NCBI GenBank assembly: GCA_027016475.1
Contig: JALUTL010000155.1
Location: 1-13,884, forward strand
Direction of reading: 5' to 3'
Length of the DNA: 13,884 nt
DNA from: Candidatus Heimdallarchaeota archaeon
Lineage (GTDB): Archaea > Asgardarchaeota > Heimdallarchaeia > Heimdallarchaeales > Kariarchaeaceae
Shown here: positions 1 through 6,990 of the stretch, one piece after another
Layout of the letters: every line of letters starts with the position of its first letter
Position numbering within the stretch: the stretch's first letter is position 1
Notes under the pieces: generated by a model
What the model was told of the DNA's origin: nothing
The model's database searches: none
What the model saw: only the letters and a program-made list of their open reading frames with translations
Program-made: the position numbers and the translations under genes

Positions 1-376
1 AGTTGCTGATGATATTGGCGTTCCGGAATGCGATAGATTCTCTTTAGCAGTCTCTAGGTATCTGTTGGTGGAAGAAAGAAGTTGAGGTTGCTTCTTTGTC
101 CAAAAAAGACTTCATATCTTTTGTACATTCCTTGCGCTCCTTTGCCGGATTCATTCCGAAAAGAGAGACTTTTCCTTTACTTGGTTGAATGATCCTGGTC
201 ATCAGCTTGATGGTTGTACTTTTGCCTGATCCATTTGGCCCTATGAGTGCCACCCTTTCACCAGGATGTATCTCAAAATTCAGATCCTGAACACCACCTA
301 TGGCTTCACTTTTGGAAAACCAAGAAGTAGACCTATAGATCTTCTCAACATTGGCAAAGGAGGAAACTGTACCCAT
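1..376 (-). pseudogene. Broken ABC-2 type transporter ATP-binding protein (N-terminal part, runs off left edge)
   Basis: The protein starts at ATG 376-374 and reads as the nucleotide-binding subunit of an ABC-2 type exporter. The Walker A motif GPNGSGKST is at residues 46-54, preceded by HPGERVALI, and the segment FSKSEAIGGVQDLNFEI matches the long-insert ATPases of the NatA/viologen-exporter type. After about residue 88 the family sequence continues in another frame: the line FFGQRSNLNFFLPPTDT resembles the FGQ...LP Q-loop stretch of these ATPases. A single base missing from the T6 run (A6 on the plus strand, 102-107) explains the shift. In the restored frame an amber codon (54-56) precedes RLLKRIYRIPE, again a family-like segment. 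So there is one frameshift and one stop before the signature motif and Walker B. No Shine-Dalgarno site is obvious before the ATG. It lies 55 bp downstream of the 235-residue gene in the same direction. The disruption reading is firm; the transported substrate is unknown. Confidence 0.8.
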
Positions 377-431
377 CTGTGAACAATTCTATGAACTTCC
401 GTGGATTATTAATTTTTGCCATTTATTTGAC

Positions 432-1139
432 TTATTTTCCTTTCTTTGGTTTTCTCGAAGACAATGCTATTACTACCAAATAGGTCGTTGGCACTGAAAC
501 AGGTGAAATTGAAGAACTTATGACCTGATCATTCGCTGGCACTGCGTAAGTAATCATTTCTGGTATGAAAGTTAAGTTTACCCAATCAGTAACATAGAAT
601 ACAACTAATGTTCTGTTCCAGTCGTCTTTCGAAATTTCTTTTTCAGTTGTTATGTTTATTGGTTCTGATATTACCTCAAAAGGCTCATGTGTGAACCCAT
701 CAAGGGAAAAGATGAATCTTCCTTTGGAATTGATGATTTTTTCTACTTCCTGAATCGGCAAAGTGGCCAAATACATGCGGGCAGTGTCAGTTTTTCTTTC
801 ATAAACCGACAGAACATTCTGGTTGATTTCATGGTAAGAAATTCTGTCATGCAGATGCCCTCGAGCAGTTTTATGACCAACAAATTCATAGTTGTCAAAT
901 GTTGGTTGCAATGGGACAGTCTCATTTTCATCCTCAAAGTGGACAGCAATCAAATTTCCCTCCCCGCTGATATTTGCAATTACGATTAGAGGGTCTCCAT
1001 ACAAAGTTTGCTTAAATTCCATTGAATATGGTATGCCCTTGTGAATGGTTATGGATTGCTCTACTCCCAGTTGAACATCTGCCGCGACGGTTGGAAGTAA
1101 CAAGAGGAGTAAACACAAGCATATAATCTGGAATTTCAT
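432..1139 (-). CDS. Secreted protein of unknown function, 235 aa
   Basis: I do not recognise the family. The start is taken at ATG 1139-1137, because it begins a clean signal peptide (MKFQIICLCLLLLLLPTVAA, cleavage near residue 22) and is preceded by a G-rich GGGGGTAAGG sequence; the open frame upstream to 1220 only overlaps the protease gene. The start lies 4 bases after the stop of the protease remnant, which implies translational coupling in one operon. The mature part looks beta-rich and carries sequons NIS, NET, NIT, NRT and NLT, fitting an exported, N-glycosylated archaeal protein. The C-terminus reads VPTTYLVVIALSSRKPKKGK: a basic tail after only about eight hydrophobic residues, too short for a normal membrane anchor. 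That may be a small deletion, given the damage in both neighbours. The frame itself is intact. Confidence 0.7.
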   Translation of the reverse strand: MKFQIICLCLLLLLLPTVAADVQLGVEQSITIHKGIPYSMEFKQTLYGDPLIVIANISGEGNLIAVHFEDENETVPLQPTFDNYEFVGHKTARGHLHDRISYHEINQNVLSVYERKTDTARMYLATLPIQEVEKIINSKGRFIFSLDGFTHEPFEVISEPINITTEKEISKDDWNRTLVVFYVTDWVNLTFIPEMITYAVPANDQVISSSISPVSVPTTYLVVIALSSRKPKKGK

Positions 1140-1143
1140 TGCC

Positions 1144-2460
1144 TTACCCCCATGATCCAGATGGAGGGGATATGTTGCCACCTCCAGAGGTAGCTTTTCC
1201 GGCAAAATAAGCAATGTCATAAACCTTATTGCGGATCAATCCATACCCAAGAAATTGGTTCCATGAACCAGATGAGGCTCCTTGAAGAAAACTATATATC
1301 TGCTGTGCTGTCGGATCACCCGCTGCGCCACCCAACCAGTAGGCATAGATAGCTATAACAACTGCGGCTGCCAAATAAGGTGCAAAAAAACTGGTTCCTT
1401 TTCCAAGACCAATATGAGGTGTCATAAATTGGATACCATACCATGTATAACTATGGTAAAAAAGTAGAGGTACATAATTGCCTGGCATTGCAAAATCAAC
1501 ATGAATAGCCTGCGATTGTGAATTTTCTCCCCAATTGGAGCATAACGTATATTTTGCTGAAGGGCATGCAATACGACCATAATCTGAGTGGCCACTAAAC
1601 ATACCTTCCTTTGAGTAATAGTCTGGATCAGTATATGAATACTGTACTCCATTTTGGAGGTCCACATTGCTCCTCGATTCTCATGGTCAATCGAGGAAAC
1701 AGAATGAAATTCAGGAAACAGATTCGGCCCCTGCTCTGATACGTACTCACCATCATTTCCAATCGCCGTAATCATGAAGACACCTTTATTGGACATTGAT
1801 GATACGTATTTAGATATTTTGGCCATATTTGCGTATAAATCAAATCCTGGTATGTTGTAAAAGTTAATTGAAACTGACACTACGTCTATGTCAAACTTGT
1901 AAGTATTTTGATCCAACCAACTCCAGACTGACGGATCAAAAAAATCATAACCTAAATTAATAGGGGGAAGTCTTGTGGGAATATGCATCTACATTACGTG
2001 CAATGGTTCCCAAAGCTTGGAGAACTTGGTAACCATGTTTCTGCTTTTCGTCAACAAAAAAGTTTTGGTATTGCTTTAGGTAGTTTAAACTTTGCTTCCC
2101 TTATCCGCCAATAATTGATCCTTTGAATGGATACATAATGATGTCTACGTTGGGAAAGTTAGAACCAATCGGATATTCTCCTTCCAAAGCCAACCAATCA
2201 TAAATTGACAACGGGCCATCAAAAACCACAACAGTTGCTCGATAGTTGCCATCACTTGGGAGATTATGCAATATTTTGTCGCATCCCACGTAGGTTAAGG
2301 CTTTGGCCGTGCAACTAAATACTTCGTGAACAGAAGGTGTATAGAAATTAGGTGATGACGGGCCTGACCCTTGCACTACTGCATGTTGTTGTACGCCCAC
2401 ACTCCATGGAATGATTTCCAATGGAACATTTGAGAAAATCAGGATTGACAATATTATCAC
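1144..2460 (-). pseudogene. Broken subtilisin-like (S8 family) secreted serine protease
   Basis: Three frames read in order make one subtilase. The first (2460-2101) starts at GTG with a hydrophobic leader (IILSILIFSNVPLEII) and contains TVVVFDGPL, the likely catalytic-Asp strand. It ends in TAA (2103-2101) but continues in frame to KHGYQVLQALGTIA, the likely catalytic-His helix. A shift at the C5 run (plus-strand G5, 1963-1967) leads into the 1988-1666 frame, with DIDVVSVSINFYN and MITAIGNDGEY, the oxyanion-hole Asn segment. A second shift near 1650 (an A4 run) leads into the frame ending at 1144, with GTSFFAPYLAAA, the catalytic-Ser motif GTSxxAP. Each shift is repaired by one base. All three catalytic regions survive, so the ancestor was probably an active exported peptidase, followed 4 bases later by the 235-residue gene. 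Assignment to S8 is strong from the GTSxxAP and GND motifs; the Asp and His assignments are less certain. Confidence 0.82.
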
Positions 2461-2493
2461 ACATTTTAGGGTTTGCCTGACTGTATTGGAAAG

Positions 2494-2510
2494 TTTTTTT
2501 ATATTTTTCG
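2494..2510 (-). promoter_or_regulatory. Candidate BRE/TATA box for the protease operon
   Basis: On the minus strand the stretch reads CGAAAAATATAAAAAAA, a purine-rich BRE-like part running into an AATATAAAA TATA-like core. Its centre is about 42 bases upstream of the GTG start at 2460, which would put transcription initiation near 2475 with a short leader. This spacing fits archaeal promoters, but the whole region is A/T rich, so chance is possible. Confidence 0.35.
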
Positions 2511-2576
2511 ATAAAAATGTGACAAAAACTCAAAAATATTGTCAATTTCTAAAAAATATGGTTAAATGTCATTTTT

Positions 2577-2602
2577 ACCCAGATCAATATATTTGACTGG
2601 GT
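2577..2602. repeat. Imperfect palindrome in the divergent control region (candidate operator)
   Basis: The arms ACCCAG-A-TCAA and TTGA-CTGGGT pair over 10 bp with one bulged A and a TATAT loop. The right arm is part of a second palindrome, TTGAC-TGG-GTCAA (2593-2605), and a third, TGAC-T-GTCA, follows at 2614-2622. The word TGTCATTT occurs at 2567-2574 and 2618-2625. There is no T-run after the stem on either strand, so it is not an intrinsic terminator. Lying between divergent genes, it is more likely a protein-binding site than an RNA structure. Confidence 0.4.
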
Positions 2603-2715
2603 CAATAAAGAATTGACTGTCATTTGGCTTCCTTTCATCAGCTTTTTTTCTTGAAAGCAAATTTTTTTGTATAGTGCTGTGTGAATTATGTCTTGTGCTG
2701 TTGGAGTCACTCCCA

Positions 2716-3591
2716 GTGGAGGTCATATCGGTGGGGGTGTGTGGGACAGACGACAGGCTGTTTCTTGGTCGGTTATTGGATCGTTTTGCTTCTTTCAACG
2801 GGCATTACGAATTTCTGATTGTATTGAGCGGTGTAGACGATTCATTGTATGGCTTGGTGCTTGACCGGATTATGGACATTGATGGTGATGTCATTTTCAT
2901 ACGGGAAGGCCGGCGTAAGGGAAAAGTTTCTGCATTGAACTTGGTCTTGGGCAACTATTCCGGTGATTTCTTGGTTCATCTTCCTGCTGATGTTTTGATT
3001 GCTGAATCATCAATTGAGGATCTGGTTTCTCATTTGCGGAATGGGCTGGATGTTGTAAGCGGGCATCCGGTTCCCTATTTGAGCCGTGGACTTGTAGGCT
3101 GCCTCGTAGATTTCGTGTGGCGTCTTCACAACCATTGCCTTTCCTTGTATGGTGACCATAATGTGCATGTGACGGGAGAATTGATGGGTCACCGGCATGG
3201 GGTGATTTCACATCTGCCTGTAGGCTTGATCAATGATGATTCATATGTTGGTTTTCATGCAAGGCGATTGGGGTATCGTGTAGGGTACAGCCATTTTGCC
3301 CGTGTATTGATTGATGTGCCGATGACTATTGGGGACTATATTGTCCAGCGTCGGAGAATCTTGCTTGGACATTACCAATTGGGTGGCTTTGGATCTTCGA
3401 CCACATTTCGCGATTTGTGGGTGCGTCATCGTCGTCATGCTTTGAGACTGTTGCTGTCAGAGATTCACGGGTTGAAGGATTTTGTTTCTGTCATGATTCT
3501 GGTTGTGATCGAGCTGTTGCTTGGTGTTCATGTCCGGTATGGTGGAAATTCCATATGGCGGCGGATCTCAGGTTTTTCTGGGCGTGGTTGA
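2716..3591 (+). CDS. Family 2 (GT-A fold) glycosyltransferase
   Basis: A 291-residue GT2 enzyme, expected to transfer a sugar from a nucleotide sugar at the cytoplasmic face of the membrane. Visible in order: beta strand VEVISVGVCGTDD at the N-terminus; GRRKGKVSALN (residues 65-75), the usual lysine/ALN helix of GT2; LPADV (89-93), the metal-binding D-containing strand; NDDSYVG (173-179), the acceptor-side acidic motif; and QRRR (211-214) in the place of the QxxRW motif. A hydrophobic segment at about 256-272 near the C-terminus may anchor it. The start GTG 2716 is chosen because GGAG (2703-2706) lies 9 bases upstream and the protein then begins right at the first strand; GTG 2674 and 2695 are in frame without a ribosome site, and GTG 2731 has a strong GGAGGT but would cut the first strand. 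It abuts the next gene with no gap. Arginine is coded almost only by CGN. Donor and acceptor cannot be told. Confidence 0.85.
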   Translation: MEVISVGVCGTDDRLFLGRLLDRFASFNGHYEFLIVLSGVDDSLYGLVLDRIMDIDGDVIFIREGRRKGKVSALNLVLGNYSGDFLVHLPADVLIAESSIEDLVSHLRNGLDVVSGHPVPYLSRGLVGCLVDFVWRLHNHCLSLYGDHNVHVTGELMGHRHGVISHLPVGLINDDSYVGFHARRLGYRVGYSHFARVLIDVPMTIGDYIVQRRRILLGHYQLGGFGSSTTFRDLWVRHRRHALRLLLSEIHGLKDFVSVMILVVIELLLGVHVRYGGNSIWRRISGFSGRG

Positions 3592-4446
3592 ATGGATTTG
3601 CAGTCATCGATCCTGCGTACGGTCGGCTATTTTTCTGTCTTTGGGTTTGCACCGACGCTGGATGAGCTGTATCGTTTGTTGGATCACAAGGCTTCTCGTT
3701 CCGAGTTTGAACATGCTTTGAGAGGCATGGACGGAATTGTAATCCGGGACAGGTTCTGCTGTTTGCAGGGACAGGAGAATTATATTTTGAGGCGTCAGCA
3801 GAAGAATGCGCAGCATGTCTCGGGGATGCGTCGCGGTATTTTCCTTGGTCGTCTTTTGGGTATAGTTCCAGGTGTGCGTGGTGTATTTTTGACAGGTTCA
3901 ATGGCTGCAGGAAGCGGACTTGCGAATGAGGATTTTGACTATTTTATTGTGGTTGAGCCAAATCGTGTTTGGTTTGTTCGTCTGTTGCTATACTTTCGTT
4001 CCAAATATCTTGAGCGACGTTATGGTGTCCGACTCTGCATCAATTACATTGTCGATGAAAAAAATCTGGAATTTCAGGAAAGGAACAGGTACGTTGCGTC
4101 GGAGCTTGTGTTAATGGTTGCCACTTATGATGAGGGTGTACTTGACAAAATCAAAGCGTTGAACGGTTGGGTTGAAGAATTTTTTCCGAACTTCCGTTGG
4201 AGAGAGACAAATGGGCTGGTGGAGCGGCAGGGACTGAACAGGCTTCTTGACAAATTTGTTGGCTTGCGCATTGTGGATGTACTGGAGTACTTGGAACGGC
4301 GTCGCGCAATGTTTAGGTTGTTAAGGATTGCATCGGATTCGCCTGAAGTAAGGTTTTCTCCAGTTCAATACAAGGGACACTTTGCAGGGCATGGCAAGAG
4401 AATTCTTGAGACGTTTGCTGAAGTTGAACAAAAATTGGAACAGTAA
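3592..4446 (+). CDS. Nucleotidyltransferase-fold protein with N-terminal winged-helix-like region
   Basis: 284 residues; its ATG directly follows the TGA of the glycosyltransferase, so the two are probably coupled. Residues about 8-65 are helical and end in a strand pair (IVIRDRFCCLQG), like a winged helix. Residues 98-121 contain FLTGSMAAGSG followed by DFD (D114, D116), the GS...DxD pattern of the polymerase-beta nucleotidyltransferase fold. The strand RLCINYIV (147-154), where the third carboxylate of the fold would be expected, has Asn instead, which leaves catalysis uncertain. The later ERNRYVASELVLM segment (163-175) matches a group of nucleotidyltransferase-domain proteins I associate with polysaccharide gene clusters; that association is from memory. 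Possible roles are adding a nucleotide to a sugar or protein partner, or a non-catalytic scaffold. No transmembrane segment is evident. Confidence 0.75.
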   Translation: MDLQSSILRTVGYFSVFGFAPTLDELYRLLDHKASRSEFEHALRGMDGIVIRDRFCCLQGQENYILRRQQKNAQHVSGMRRGIFLGRLLGIVPGVRGVFLTGSMAAGSGLANEDFDYFIVVEPNRVWFVRLLLYFRSKYLERRYGVRLCINYIVDEKNLEFQERNRYVASELVLMVATYDEGVLDKIKALNGWVEEFFPNFRWRETNGLVERQGLNRLLDKFVGLRIVDVLEYLERRRAMFRLLRIASDSPEVRFSPVQYKGHFAGHGKRILETFAEVEQKLEQ

Positions 4447-4526
4447 CGGAAGAAAAGGAACGTTGAATTTCCGGTGATAAGTTCGAAGTCCAATAGATTT
4501 AATTAGCGGGAAGAAAACTGTGGCCA

Positions 4527-5027
4527 ATGAAAGATTCTATTGAGGCAAAGTTCGGAAGTTTGTATACTGAATTGAAGGAGTTGCAGACTGATGTATTGGG
4601 TGCATTGGAGGAGATGGAGCGAGAACATGCATCACGGATCAAAAAACTTGAAACGGAGAACGATGAACTGAGGCGTTTATATGATGATGCAAACTCAAAG
4701 CTGAAACGGATCGAGGAGCAGTTGAATGAGACTGTTCAAAAGCTAGAGGAATATTCCAAAGAATCAAAGCGGGATGTGGACGCATTGAAGCTACTGGACA
4801 TCTATTTGGTACTTATGGGCGAGGTGTTCAACTCCTCTGTTCATGTGCGATTGCTTTTCATTCTCCATGGCGAGAAGGATGTCTACACATTGGACGAGCT
4901 GACACGGGCGTCTGGTCTTCGGGGTCTCGAAGTGAAACAGGCGGTTTTCGAGCTTCGCAACGCCAATTTGGTAACCTATAATGATGAAACCCAAGAGGTT
5001 CGTTTGATTAATCGGTTCATCGAGTGA
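4527..5027 (+). CDS. Coiled-coil protein with C-terminal winged helix
   Basis: 166 residues with two clear parts. Residues about 6-87 are a continuous charged coiled coil with heptad leucines and many E/K pairs (ELKELQTDVLGALEEMEREH is typical). Residues about 88-166 are compact: LLDIYLVLMGEVF, then VRLLFILHGEKDVYTLDELTRASG, a helix-turn-helix pattern, then VKQAVFELRNANLVTYNDET, a recognition helix and wing of the ArsR/MarR-like type. It could be a DNA-binding regulator dimerising through the coiled coil, or an adaptor holding the glycan enzymes together. It sits 80 bases after the nucleotidyltransferase and 6 bases before the methyltransferase start. The ATG at 4527 has a GGGAAGAAAA purine tract about 10 bases upstream. 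The domain reading is good; the function is unknown. Confidence 0.75.
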   Translation: MKDSIEAKFGSLYTELKELQTDVLGALEEMEREHASRIKKLETENDELRRLYDDANSKLKRIEEQLNETVQKLEEYSKESKRDVDALKLLDIYLVLMGEVFNSSVHVRLLFILHGEKDVYTLDELTRASGLRGLEVKQAVFELRNANLVTYNDETQEVRLINRFIE

Positions 5028-5033
5028 TGTGCC

Positions 5034-5735
5034 TTGAATCTTCGACTGATGGAATCTGCAGAGAAATATCGCGAATTTGAACGGCTGTATTTGGCAATTC
5101 GGCAAACCGAAGGGAGAATTCTGACAGTCGAACAGTTGCGGCACTTTCCTGACATTTCCGGATTTCCTTATCCTGACGAATGGAAAGTTCGGCTGAAAAG
5201 TGCTAAATCATTGGCCAAACATATTAAGGGTGTTCAGGAAATCCTGGAGATTGGATGCGGGAATGGCTGGCTTTCCTATTTTTTGGCTTTGAAAGGGCAT
5301 CATGTAACTGGGTTGGATATCAACTTGTTTGAATTGGAGCAGGCTGCAACCGCATTTAACCTGCCGAATTTGATCTTCGTGTATGAAGATATATTTGAGA
5401 GCAATCTTCCTCGTGGAGCGTTTTCTCATATCATTTTCTCAAGCAGCATTCAATATTTTCCGAGCATTTCCGATCTATTTGAGGCAGTTTTTCCTTTGTT
5501 GAACCGTGAGGGGCAGATCCATATCATCAATTCGCCCATCTATGAGGCGAGCGAGGTTCGACAAGCCCAAGAACGATCGCAGAAATATTATAAACAGCTT
5601 GGTTTTCCTGAAATGGCAAAATATTATTATCACCATACCTACAACGAATTTCGTGGCTACTGGTACCGTGTTATGGACAAACGAAAATTCTGGCGATCCT
5701 CCCCCTTCCCATGGCTCATCATTGAACGTCATTGA
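5034..5735 (+). CDS. Class I SAM-dependent methyltransferase
   Basis: 233 residues with a Rossmann-type methyltransferase core. Motif I is ILEIGCGNGWLSYFLA (70-85), motif II is VTGLDIN with the ribose-binding Asp95, an acidic motif III is YEDIF (117-121), and SHIIFSSSIQYFP (131-143) is motif IV. The N-terminal about 65 residues are extra to the core (YREFERLYLAIRQTEGRILT, HFPDISGFPYPDEW) and may bind the acceptor. TTG 5034 opens the longest form, 6 bases after the preceding stop; ATG 5049 (MESAEKY) is an equally good start that loses only five residues. Neither has a strong ribosome site. The gene lies between glycosyltransferases, so methylation of a sugar or lipid-linked glycan is likely, but the acceptor is not shown by sequence. 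Confidence 0.85.
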   Translation: MNLRLMESAEKYREFERLYLAIRQTEGRILTVEQLRHFPDISGFPYPDEWKVRLKSAKSLAKHIKGVQEILEIGCGNGWLSYFLALKGHHVTGLDINLFELEQAATAFNLPNLIFVYEDIFESNLPRGAFSHIIFSSSIQYFPSISDLFEAVFPLLNREGQIHIINSPIYEASEVRQAQERSQKYYKQLGFPEMAKYYYHHTYNEFRGYWYRVMDKRKFWRSSPFPWLIIERH

Positions 5736-6990
5736 GTTGCTTCGGGCCAATTGGTGGGCATTTCTCATTGGAATCGTCATTCGTTTTGCCTTTGCCCCAT
5801 TTACTGGACATCCATATGACATGGCCATTTGGGTGACAACAGGAAGGCAACTATATCTTGGCCAGTCTCCATACAGCCCATATGACCATTTGGGTCAACC
5901 AATAGTTTGGGGTCTCTGGCTTTGGCTGAGCTATATTGTAGCATCAATTGGGGGATTTGACATTCGCCTCTTTGCACTTGTGGTCAAGATTCCTTTGATA
6001 TTTGTTGACATGGCAATGCCATTTGCGATACTGCACATATTGAGACGGAATATGGTCACTTTTTCCAGAACGAAACTGCTATTCAGGGTGCTTCTTCTCA
6101 ATCCAGTCGGAATTTTAATTTCTGGTTTTTGGGCAATGCCTGATCAGTTGGCTATTTTGCTTGTGTTGCTGGCAATGGGCTACCATGACAATATCCGGCT
6201 GGTGATTGTTTTGCTGGTGCTTTCCATCGCTTTGAAATTGTACCCGATTGTTCTTGTTCCTGCTTTTGTGTTGGTGGCATTGAGGGGATCTTTTCGCAAG
6301 GGCATAATTTTGTCACTTGGGGTTGTCTTGGGAATTGTTCTTGTCTCTTACCTCCCTTTCATCTTGATGGGGTGGAACGAAGAAGAAATGTCTGGTGTAC
6401 TTAGCTCCCAATCGGCCCGAAGCTTTGGAGTCCTCTCGATTTTTTACTCAATGACCCTTCTGGCATACCATCTTGGCACTCCCGAATTTGTTACTCTAAT
6501 GTTACGGCTTGACATTTCCCTTTGGGTGAAGTTTATTTGGGTCACTGTTCTATTTATTTTCTGGATCTCAACGCTTTTGAAATTAAGAAATGGCAGTATT
6601 GCCAGTGAATTCCCCAACGACTTTTTGCTTTTGTTGGACTTGATCCTAGTTCACTATGGGCTATGGATGGCATTTGCTCCTTGGGTAAGTGAGCAGAACA
6701 CATACGGATTTTTGGTGCTCCTACTTGTCAAAGGAAGTGTGAGTGATCAGGCTTTTCTGGGGGTTCATTTCACGATGTCAGCAACAGTGGTTGCATATGC
6801 AGTGCATAATCTTCCTTTTTTTTCGTTTTTTCACTTGGTCTATTCCCAAGCAACCATTGATGAGTGGAACCGCCTACTCTCCAAGGATCGCAATCTAAAA
6901 CTGGCAGCCATTGGTATTCTTCACTGGGTCTTGTTGCTTCTAGGCATTGAAAAATTGATTGAAAAACTATGGCGAAGTTCAAAGGGTTAA
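5722..6990 (+). CDS. Polytopic membrane glycosyltransferase, GT-C type (GT87/PIG-M-like)
   Basis: About 422 residues with roughly ten membrane helices. After the first helix (ANWWAFLIGIVIRFAFAP) comes GHPYDMAIW, whose Asp (residue 33) sits where GT-C enzymes carry the catalytic acid in the first outer loop, then YLGQSPYSPY, the proline/tyrosine loop usual in this group. LLNPVGILISGFWAMPDQLAI (about 126-146) and SIALKLYPIVLVPAF match the NP...G...D and K-P helices of DUF2029/PIG-M-like mannosyltransferases; EQNTYGFL lies in a late loop. Such enzymes use a lipid-phosphate-linked sugar and act on the outer face. The start is uncertain: the frame is open back to 5506 inside the methyltransferase gene. 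TTG 5722 (14 bases overlap) is chosen; TTG 5737 and GTG 5668 are alternatives. It overlaps the next gene by 22 bases. Confidence 0.72.
   Translation: MNVIELLRANWWAFLIGIVIRFAFAPFTGHPYDMAIWVTTGRQLYLGQSPYSPYDHLGQPIVWGLWLWLSYIVASIGGFDIRLFALVVKIPLIFVDMAMPFAILHILRRNMVTFSRTKLLFRVLLLNPVGILISGFWAMPDQLAILLVLLAMGYHDNIRLVIVLLVLSIALKLYPIVLVPAFVLVALRGSFRKGIILSLGVVLGIVLVSYLPFILMGWNEEEMSGVLSSQSARSFGVLSIFYSMTLLAYHLGTPEFVTLMLRLDISLWVKFIWVTVLFIFWISTLLKLRNGSIASEFPNDFLLLLDLILVHYGLWMAFAPWVSEQNTYGFLVLLLVKGSVSDQAFLGVHFTMSATVVAYAVHNLPFFSFFHLVYSQATIDEWNRLLSKDRNLKLAAIGILHWVLLLLGIEKLIEKLWRSSKG

Larger units (their letters stand above)
2461..2715. other. Divergent intergenic region
   Basis: About 250 bases, A/T rich, between the minus-strand protease remnant and the plus-strand glycosyltransferase. 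It holds the TATA-like box and palindromes listed separately and two T-runs (2642-2649 and 2661-2668) just before the glycosyltransferase. Short frames here (minus strand from 2545 and 2798, plus strand from 2411) have no family features and are not called as genes. Confidence 0.5.

Noticed and set aside
44..56. Amber codon read as pyrrolysine or readthrough in the ATPase
   Set aside because: It is accompanied by a frameshift, and the neighbouring gene is broken by TAA and two more shifts; plain decay explains all of these.
687..989. Plus-strand 100-residue frame
   Set aside because: Antisense to the secreted 235-residue protein; no ribosome site or motif.
1144..2460. All lesions as sequencing error
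   Set aside because: Not excluded for the three homopolymer shifts, but two in-frame stops plus absence of similar errors in the next 11 kb make it less likely.
2897..3901. Long minus-strand open frames under the GT2 and nucleotidyltransferase genes
   Set aside because: Composition is shadow-like (many His, Pro and Arg), with no family motif, and the plus-strand genes carry clear motifs.
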